A stretch of DNA of 64,000 bases, from positions 3,906,001 through 3,970,000 of the forward strand of contig NZ_LT629757.1 in assembly GCF_900104965.1 (NCBI RefSeq), given 5' to 3'. The number at the start of each line of letters is the position of its first letter. The first letter of the stretch is position 1. The translations under genes and the position numbers were made by a program. A model generated the notes under the pieces. That model saw only the letters and a program-made list of their open reading frames with translations. It was not told where the DNA came from and did no database searches. Shown here in pieces: positions 58,761 to 64,000 of this stretch. The DNA is from Nocardioides scoriae. GTDB taxonomy: Bacteria > Actinomycetota > Actinomycetes > Propionibacteriales > Nocardioidaceae.

Positions 58761-60395
58761 GTGACCAGCGCACGCGAGGACGTCTTCGTCGGCCCCTACC
58801 GCCTGCTGGCCCCGCTGGGCGAGGGCGGCATGGGCGTGGTCCACCTGGCGATGGCTCCCGACGGCCGCCGGGTGGCCCTGAAGGTGCTGCGCCCGCACAT
58901 CGTCGGCGACCAGGAGGCCCGCGAGCGGCTCGCGCGCGAGGTCAGCTCGCTGCGCCGGATCACCAGCCCCCGGATCGCCGAGATCCTCGACGCCGACCCC
59001 GACGGCCCGGTGCCCTACGTCGTGACCCGCTACGTGCCCGGCCTGCCCCTCTACCACCACGTCGCCGAGGAGGGGCCGATCACCGGCCGCGACCTCGTGC
59101 ACGCCGCCGACTGCCTGGCCGAGGCCCTCGGCGCGGTCCACGCCGGCGGCGTCCTGCACCGCGACATCAAGCCGACCAACGTGCTGATGGAGGGCCGCTC
59201 GCCCGTCCTCATCGACTTCGGCCTGGCCCGGGTGGCCGAGGACCCCCGGCTGACCCAGACGGGGTGGCTGCTCGGCACGCCGGGCTACCTGGCGCCCGAG
59301 ATCCTCTACGGCGAGGAGGCCAGCCCGGCCTCGGACGTGCACGCCTGGGCGGCGACGCTGGTGTTCGCGGCGACCGGCCGGCCGCCGTACGGCGGGGGCC
59401 CGGCGATGGCGATCATGGACCGCGTCCGGCGCGGGGAGCACGACCTCGGCGGCGTGCCCGCCCCGATGTCGGCGCTGCTGGCGCGCTGCCTCGCGCCCGA
59501 GCCGGAGGACCGGCCGACGCTGCCGCAGGTGCGGCAGTGGCTGGCCCAGGAGCGCGCGGGCCAGGACGGGACCCGCCGGGGCGACCTGCCCGTGGCGGCC
59601 GCCCCGGCCCCCGAGCTGTGGACGATGCCGTTCGCGCCGACCCCGGTGCCCGGCCAGGAGACCGACGTCGTGCCGCTGGCCTCGGCGGCGCACGAGGAGG
59701 ACCCGGCCGCGGCCGCGACGACCACCTTCCCGGCGTACCGCGAGGCCGAGCCCTACCAGCGGCCCCCGGCCGTCGCGCCCGCCCCGACCACCACCCTGGC
59801 TCCGGGGCCGCCGGCCTGGCTGGCCCCGACCCCGACCGAGCCGAGCCGGGCGCAGCGGGTGCTGCAGCTGGCCGGCCTCGCCGCGCTGGCCGGAGCGACG
59901 GTGGCCTACGCGCCGTACCTCGGCACCGCGCTCGTCGGCCTGGCCGTGCTGCTGCTCCGGGCCGGGTCGATCACCCGCCAGCGCCACGACCGACGGCGCC
60001 GGCTGCGCGGCCGCGAGCGGTGGTACGACGTGCCCGCCTCGGTGCTCGCCTCGCCCGGCTACCTCGCGCTCGCGCTGCTCGGCACCGTCTCGGGCGTGGT
60101 CGTGGGGGCGGTGGTGGGCCTGGCGATGTTCTCCATCGGCTACCTGCTGCAGCTGCGGATCGCGGTCTGCCTCGTGCTGGCGGGGATCGGCTTCGTGCCC
60201 ACGCTGTGGTGGGGTCCCGGGTCGCAGCGGCTGCGCGAGTCGACCCGCTCGCTGGTCACCCGGACCGCCCGCACCGAGTTCCTCGGCTGGTTCGTCGCGG
60301 TGATGGGCGCCGTCGGCGCCGCCGCCCTGCTCGGCGTGCTGCTCTCCGCCGGTCCCAACTGGGCCCCCGACGTCGCGGCTCCCTGGAACCGCTGA
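58761..60395 (+). CDS. Serine/threonine protein kinase with C-terminal membrane domain
   Basis: A 544-residue protein with an N-terminal Hanks-type kinase domain (about residues 10-275): glycine loop LGEGGMG (19-25), catalytic K41, HRDIKPTN with D135, DFG Asp D152, and GTPGYLAPEI. A Pro/Ala/Thr-rich linker (about 280-380) is followed by four or so hydrophobic segments (about 385-530) and no extracellular PASTA sensor. GTG start at 58761 with TACCGT (58749-58754) six nt upstream, so leaderless. Substrates unknown. Confidence 0.88.
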   Translation: MTSAREDVFVGPYRLLAPLGEGGMGVVHLAMAPDGRRVALKVLRPHIVGDQEARERLAREVSSLRRITSPRIAEILDADPDGPVPYVVTRYVPGLPLYHHVAEEGPITGRDLVHAADCLAEALGAVHAGGVLHRDIKPTNVLMEGRSPVLIDFGLARVAEDPRLTQTGWLLGTPGYLAPEILYGEEASPASDVHAWAATLVFAATGRPPYGGGPAMAIMDRVRRGEHDLGGVPAPMSALLARCLAPEPEDRPTLPQVRQWLAQERAGQDGTRRGDLPVAAAPAPELWTMPFAPTPVPGQETDVVPLASAAHEEDPAAAATTTFPAYREAEPYQRPPAVAPAPTTTLAPGPPAWLAPTPTEPSRAQRVLQLAGLAALAGATVAYAPYLGTALVGLAVLLLRAGSITRQRHDRRRRLRGRERWYDVPASVLASPGYLALALLGTVSGVVVGAVVGLAMFSIGYLLQLRIAVCLVLAGIGFVPTLWWGPGSQRLRESTRSLVTRTARTEFLGWFVAVMGAVGAAALLGVLLSAGPNWAPDVAAPWNR

Positions 60396-60451
60396 GGCCG
60401 CATCCTGGTACGCCGTTCCGAGGGGCGGACGTCTCGTGGCAGAGTGGCCGC

Positions 60452-60478
60452 GTGCTCAGCCGCCTGATCATCGCCTAG
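60452..60478 (+). CDS. cimA leader peptide (attenuation)
   Basis: An eight-residue frame starting at GTG, MLSRLIIA, ends just before a pairing structure and attenuator. It holds two Leu and two consecutive Ile codons (60467-60472), as expected for a sensor of Ile and Leu charging before the citramalate synthase gene. CAGAGT (60440-60445) six bases upstream may be the -10, giving a leaderless transcript. Confidence 0.78.
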   Translation: MLSRLIIA

Positions 60479-60509
60479 CGCGACGGCCCCGCTCGACGGG
60501 CCGCCGCGC
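60478..60509 (+). promoter_or_regulatory. cimA leader pause hairpin (segment 1:2)
   Basis: GCGCG (60478-60482) pairs with CGCGC (60505-60509) and CGGCCC (60484-60489) with GGGCCG (60498-60503), loop 60490-60497. It begins at the last base of the leader stop codon and lies directly before the terminator, the usual place for a pause hairpin. Confidence 0.6.
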
Positions 60510-60510
60510 C

Positions 60511-60543
60511 GACCTCTCGTCCTCACGGGGGGTCTTTTTCTTT
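60511..60543 (+). terminator. cimA attenuator terminator
   Basis: GACCTCTCGT (60511-60520) pairs with ACGGGGGGTC (60525-60534) over 10 bp with two T-G pairs and the loop CCTC, followed by TTTTTCTTT (60535-60543). An intrinsic terminator 26 nt before the cimA start codon. Confidence 0.85.
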
Positions 60544-60569
60544 GCCCCCCGCACCGAAGGACCCGGACC

Positions 60570-62150
60570 ATGACCAGCCGCACCGGTGACCTGTTCCACG
60601 TCTACGACACGACGCTGCGCGACGGCGCCCAGCAGGAGGGCCTCAACCTGTCTGTCGCCGACAAGCTGGCCATCGCGCGCCACGTCGACGGGCTCGGGGT
60701 CGGCTTCATCGAGGGCGGCTGGCCCGGCGCGAACCCCAAGGACACCGAGTTCTTCGCCCGCGCCCGCGAGGAGCTGGACCTCCGGCACGCGCGGCTGGCG
60801 GCGTTCGGGGCGACCCGGCGGGCCGGCGTGGCCGCCGCGGACGACCCGCTCGTGGCGGCGCTGCGCGACTCGGGCGCCGGCGTGGTGACGCTGGTGGCCA
60901 AGTCGCACGACCGCCACGTCGAGCTGGCGCTGCGCACCACGCTGGAGGAGAACCTCGCGATGGTGCGCGACACCGTGGCCCACCTGCGCGCCGAGGGCCA
61001 GCGGGTCTTCCTCGACGCGGAGCACTTCTTCGACGGCTACCGCGACAACCGCGACTACGCCCTGGAGGTGCTGCGCACCGCGTTCGAGGCCGGGGCCGAC
61101 GTGGCGGCGCTGTGCGACACCAACGGCGGCATGCTGCCCACCTGGGTGGGCGACGTCGTGGGCGACGTGGTCGCGGCGACCGGCGGCCGCGTCGGCATCC
61201 ACTGCCACAACGACACCGGCTGCGCCGTGGCCAACACCCTGGCCGCCGTGGACGCCGGCGCCACCCACGTGCAGGGCACCCTCAACGGCTACGGCGAGCG
61301 CACCGGCAACGCCGACCTCGTCACCGTGGTCGCCAACCTCGAGCTCAAGCTCGGCACCGAGGTGCTGCCCGCCGGCCTGCTGCGCGAGGCCACCCGGGTG
61401 GCCCACGCGGTCGCCGAGGTCACCAACGTGCCCCCCGCCTCGCGCCAGCCGTACGTCGGCACGAGCGCGTTCGCGCACAAGGCGGGCCTGCACGCCAGCG
61501 CGATCAAGGTCGACCCGTTCCTCTACCAGCACATGGACCCCGAGGGCGTCGGCAACGACATGAGGCTGCTGGTCTCCGACATGGCCGGCCGCGCCTCGAT
61601 CGAGCTCAAGGGCCGCGAGCTCGGCTTCGAGCTCGACGCGGCCACCGTGCAGCGGGTGACCGCGCGGGTCAAGGACCTCGAGGCCCGCGGCTTCACCTTC
61701 GAGGCCGCGGACGCCTCCTTCGAGCTGCTGCTCGTCGAGGAGGTGGAGGGCCTGCGGCCGGCGTACGTCGAGGTCGAGTCGTGGCGCGTCATCACCGAGA
61801 CCCGGATCGCCGAGGAGGCGGTCTCCGAGGCGACCGTCAAGCTGCGCGCGGGCGGGGCCCGGATCGTGGTGACCGGCGAGGGCAACGGGCCCGTCAACGC
61901 GCTCGACTCGGCGCTGCGCCAGGCGATCTCGCAGCTCTACCCCGAGATCGTGAAGTTCGAGCTGATCGACTACAAGGTGCGCATCCTCGACCAGGGCCAC
62001 GGCACCGACGCCATCACCCGGGTGCTGATCGAGACCACCGACGGCGAGAGCTCCTGGGTGACGGTCGGCGTGGGCCACAACGTCATCGAGGCGTCGTGGA
62101 TGGCGCTCATCGACAGCCTCACCTTCGGGCTGCGCCGCCACGACGCCTGA
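60570..62150 (+). CDS. cimA: (R)-citramalate synthase
   Basis: A 526-residue member of the alpha-isopropylmalate/homocitrate synthase family, matching CimA. It condenses pyruvate with acetyl-CoA, starting isoleucine synthesis without threonine deaminase. [16 protein letters not shown] near residue 11 (catalytic R and D), [11 protein letters not shown] near 174, [41 protein letters not shown] between about 209 and 250, and a C-terminal regulatory domain (about 400-520) are seen. Length and the QQEG-type motif favour CimA over LeuA. It sits behind an Ile/Leu leader peptide and attenuator; trpB2 follows after 74 nt with its own TAGGGT. Confidence 0.93.
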   Translation: MTSRTGDLFHVYDTTLRDGAQQEGLNLSVADKLAIARHVDGLGVGFIEGGWPGANPKDTEFFARAREELDLRHARLAAFGATRRAGVAAADDPLVAALRDSGAGVVTLVAKSHDRHVELALRTTLEENLAMVRDTVAHLRAEGQRVFLDAEHFFDGYRDNRDYALEVLRTAFEAGADVAALCDTNGGMLPTWVGDVVGDVVAATGGRVGIHCHNDTGCAVANTLAAVDAGATHVQGTLNGYGERTGNADLVTVVANLELKLGTEVLPAGLLREATRVAHAVAEVTNVPPASRQPYVGTSAFAHKAGLHASAIKVDPFLYQHMDPEGVGNDMRLLVSDMAGRASIELKGRELGFELDAATVQRVTARVKDLEARGFTFEAADASFELLLVEEVEGLRPAYVEVESWRVITETRIAEEAVSEATVKLRAGGARIVVTGEGNGPVNALDSALRQAISQLYPEIVKFELIDYKVRILDQGHGTDAITRVLIETTDGESSWVTVGVGHNVIEASWMALIDSLTFGLRRHDA

Positions 62151-62224
62151 GTGCGTCAGGCGGGGCCGCTAGGGTCGCGCCACAGACCCGGCGACCGGTC
62201 CGGGCAGCGCGCGAGAGGCCCCCG

Positions 62225-63604
62225 ATGACGGACGTGAAGCAGCACAAGATCCTGCTCGACGAGAGCGAGATGCCGACCCGCTGGTACAACGTCCTGCACG
62301 ACCTCCCGACGCCGCCGCCCCCGCCGCTGCACCCCGGCACCGGGCAGCCGATCGGGCCCGAGGACCTCACCCCGCTGTTCCCGATGGCGCTGATCGAGCA
62401 GGAGGTCTCGACCGAGCAGTACGTCGACATCCCCGACGAGGTCCTCGACGTCTACCGGTTGTGGCGCCCGAGCCCGCTGTTCCGTGCCCACCGCCTCGAG
62501 AAGGCGCTGGGCACCCCGGCGAAGATCTACTACAAGTACGAAGGCGTCTCGCCCGCCGGCTCGCACAAGCCCAACACCGCCGTGCCGCAGGCCTACTACA
62601 ACAAGCAGGCCGGCATCTCGAAGCTCACCACCGAGACCGGCGCCGGCCAGTGGGGCACCTCGCTGGCCTTCGCCTGCGCGCAGTACGACATGGAGTGCGA
62701 GGTCTGGCAGGTCCGGGCCTCCTACGACCAGAAGCCCTACCGCCGGATGATGATCGAGACCTTCGGCGGCACGGTCCACCCCAGCCCCTCGGAGCTGACC
62801 GCCGCGGGCCGCGCCATCCTGGCCGAGCACCCCGACTCCACCGGCTCGCTCGGGATCGCCATCAGCGAGGCCGTCGAGGTCGCCGCCCAGGACCCGACGA
62901 TCAACTACGCGCTCGGCAGCGTGCTCAACCACGTGCTGCTGCACCAGACGATCATCGGCGAGGAGGCGCTGCTCCAGCTGGCCAAGATCGGCGAGACCCC
63001 CGACCTGCTCGTCGGCTGCACCGGCGGTGGGTCCAACTTCGGCGGGCTGATGTTCCCCTTCCTGCGCGAGAAGTGGGCGGGACGGATCTCGCCGGAGGTG
63101 CGCGCCGTCGAGCCGAGCGCCTGCCCGACGCTGACCCAGGGCACCTACGCCTACGACTTCGGCGACACCGCCGGCATGACGCCGCTGATGAAGATGCACA
63201 CGCTGGGCCACGACTTCGTGCCCGACCCGATCCACTCGGGCGGGCTGCGCTACCACGGCATGAGCCCGCTGATCAGCCACCTCTACGAGACCGGCGAGAT
63301 CGGGGCGGTCGCCAAGCCGCAGTCCGAGTGCTTCGCGGCCGGCGTGCTCTTCGCCCGGACCGAGGGCATCGTGCCGGCGCCCGAGCCGACCCACGCGCTG
63401 GCCGCGGCCATCGAGGAGGCGGTGCGCTGCAAGGAGACCGGCGAGGAGAAGGTCATCCTCACCGCGCTGTGCGGCCACGGCCACCTCGACCTGCCCGCCT
63501 ACGCCGCCTACCTCGCGGGCGACGTCGAGGACACCTCGTGGGAGGACGACGCCCTCCAGGCGGCGGTCGCCGAGGCCCTGACCAAGCTGGCGCAGCTGTC
63601 CTGA
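62225..63604 (+). CDS. Tryptophan synthase beta chain, TrpB2 type
   Basis: A 459-residue PLP enzyme of the TrpB2 group, longer than the alpha-coupled TrpB1. [25 protein letters not shown] at 80-104 and the PLP lysine K115 in [24 protein letters not shown] near residue 140; phosphate loop [10 protein letters not shown] near residue 263; C-terminal [15 protein letters not shown]. TrpB2 enzymes convert indole and serine to tryptophan, often without TrpA, as a salvage step. No other trp gene is in the window. Promoter TAGGGT near 62169-62174; AGAGG precedes the ATG. Confidence 0.9.
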   Translation: MTDVKQHKILLDESEMPTRWYNVLHDLPTPPPPPLHPGTGQPIGPEDLTPLFPMALIEQEVSTEQYVDIPDEVLDVYRLWRPSPLFRAHRLEKALGTPAKIYYKYEGVSPAGSHKPNTAVPQAYYNKQAGISKLTTETGAGQWGTSLAFACAQYDMECEVWQVRASYDQKPYRRMMIETFGGTVHPSPSELTAAGRAILAEHPDSTGSLGIAISEAVEVAAQDPTINYALGSVLNHVLLHQTIIGEEALLQLAKIGETPDLLVGCTGGGSNFGGLMFPFLREKWAGRISPEVRAVEPSACPTLTQGTYAYDFGDTAGMTPLMKMHTLGHDFVPDPIHSGGLRYHGMSPLISHLYETGEIGAVAKPQSECFAAGVLFARTEGIVPAPEPTHALAAAIEEAVRCKETGEEKVILTALCGHGHLDLPAYAAYLAGDVEDTSWEDDALQAAVAEALTKLAQLS

Positions 63605-63606
63605 CG

Positions 63607-64000
63607 ATGGCCGAGCTCCACGACCTCACGGCCCTCGAGCAGGGCGCGGCGATCGCGGCGGGGGAGACCTCGAGCGCCGAGCTCGTCGAGCACTACCTGG
63701 CGCGCGTCGAGGCCCGCGGCAGCGAGCTGGGTGCCTTCGTCACCGTGACGCCCGAGCGGGCGCGGGCGGCCGCCCGGGCGGTGGTGGCGACGGGCCCGCT
63801 CGCCGGGGTGCCGACGGCGGTCAAGGACCTCAACGCGACCGCGGGCGTGCGCACCACCTTCGGCTCGCCGGTCTTCGCCGAGCACGTGCCCGAGGTCGAC
63901 GACGAGGTGGTGCGCCGCCTCGCCGCCGGCGGCCTGGTCAGCCTGGGCAAGACCAGCACGCCGGAGTTCGGCTCACCCTGCTACACCGAGCCCGAGGGGC
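63607..64000 (+). CDS. Amidase (amidase-signature family), 3' end beyond window
   Basis: The first 131 codons of an amidase-signature enzyme. The catalytic lysine is in GVPTAVKDLNAT near residue 75, and VSLGKTSTPEFGSPCYTEPEG near residue 112 leads to the Ser-rich region outside the window. It resembles GatA-like amidases but gatA is already present at 20981, so this is a separate amidase of unknown substrate. The ATG is 2 nt after the trpB2 stop, hence translationally linked. Confidence 0.88.
   Translation, partial: MAELHDLTALEQGAAIAAGETSSAELVEHYLARVEARGSELGAFVTVTPERARAAARAVVATGPLAGVPTAVKDLNATAGVRTTFGSPVFAEHVPEVDDEVVRRLAAGGLVSLGKTSTPEFGSPCYTEPEG

Overview
The window is a contiguous piece of a very GC-rich actinobacterial chromosome, best matched to a Nocardioides-like member of the Nocardioidaceae. 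This taxonomic call is an inference. It rests on the base composition, frequent GTG starts, TANNNT -10 elements lying 6-9 nt before start codons (leaderless genes), GatCAB, actinobacterial-length SerA and NAD-dependent LigA. Gene density is high and most genes are housekeeping. There is no CRISPR array, insertion sequence, prophage or rRNA/tRNA gene that I can support.

Layout. 1-9.6 kb: glgX (cut by the window edge), an enoyl-CoA hydratase, etfBA, a small GntR regulator divergent from a cysteine desulfurase, mnmA, a MetE-like C-terminal-domain protein and a DJ-1/PfpI protein, closed by a perfect 21-bp bidirectional terminator hairpin. 9.6-15 kb: a TetR-regulated DHA2 efflux pump with a perfect 31-bp operator, a Pro/Ser-rich membrane protein, a second MFS pump and an alpha/beta hydrolase. 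15-24 kb: ligA, an ornithine decarboxylase-MFS-SGNH lipoprotein operon, and gatCAB. 24-28.6 kb: a cobalamin riboswitch followed by a membrane-anchored DUF4430-like surface protein and a dedicated ECF transporter (T, A-A fusion, S), which reads as a vitamin B12 uptake operon. 28.6-33 kb: a PQQ-type sugar dehydrogenase lipoprotein, a hydrolase and a BNR-repeat protein. 32.3-38 kb: a CUT2-type sugar ABC importer with a ketose 3-epimerase-like enzyme, a small sugar-kinase-like P-loop protein and a divergent ROK repressor, with a readable promoter and operator between them.

38-64 kb is dominated by branched-chain amino acid synthesis: ilvD, ilvBNC, serA, leuB, ilvE and cimA. The ilvB, leuB and cimA units are each preceded by a very short leader peptide rich in Leu/Val/Ile codons. 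ilvB and cimA have clear intrinsic attenuators. The leuB leader has three mutually exclusive pairing segments. The ilvB and leuB leaders also share a 17-nt inverted repeat, GTCCCAT-Y-CCTTGGGAC, placed 60 and 62 nt before the leader start codon, so one unidentified repressor or activator may control both. The cimA leader carries consecutive Ile codons, fitting the citramalate route to isoleucine. Between these genes lie a rhomboid protease, an ABC-2 exporter, a FrnE-type DsbA protein, a PhoD phosphatase, a MocR/YczE divergent pair, a REP-like palindromic element, a Ser/Thr kinase with a membrane tail, a TrpB2-type tryptophan synthase beta chain and the start of an amidase.

The items most worth following up are the shared ilvB/leuB operator with its three leader peptides, the 40-codon ORF in front of leuB, and the riboswitch-controlled surface protein of the B12 ECF operon. 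All functional calls come from reading the sequence by eye; no database search was run.
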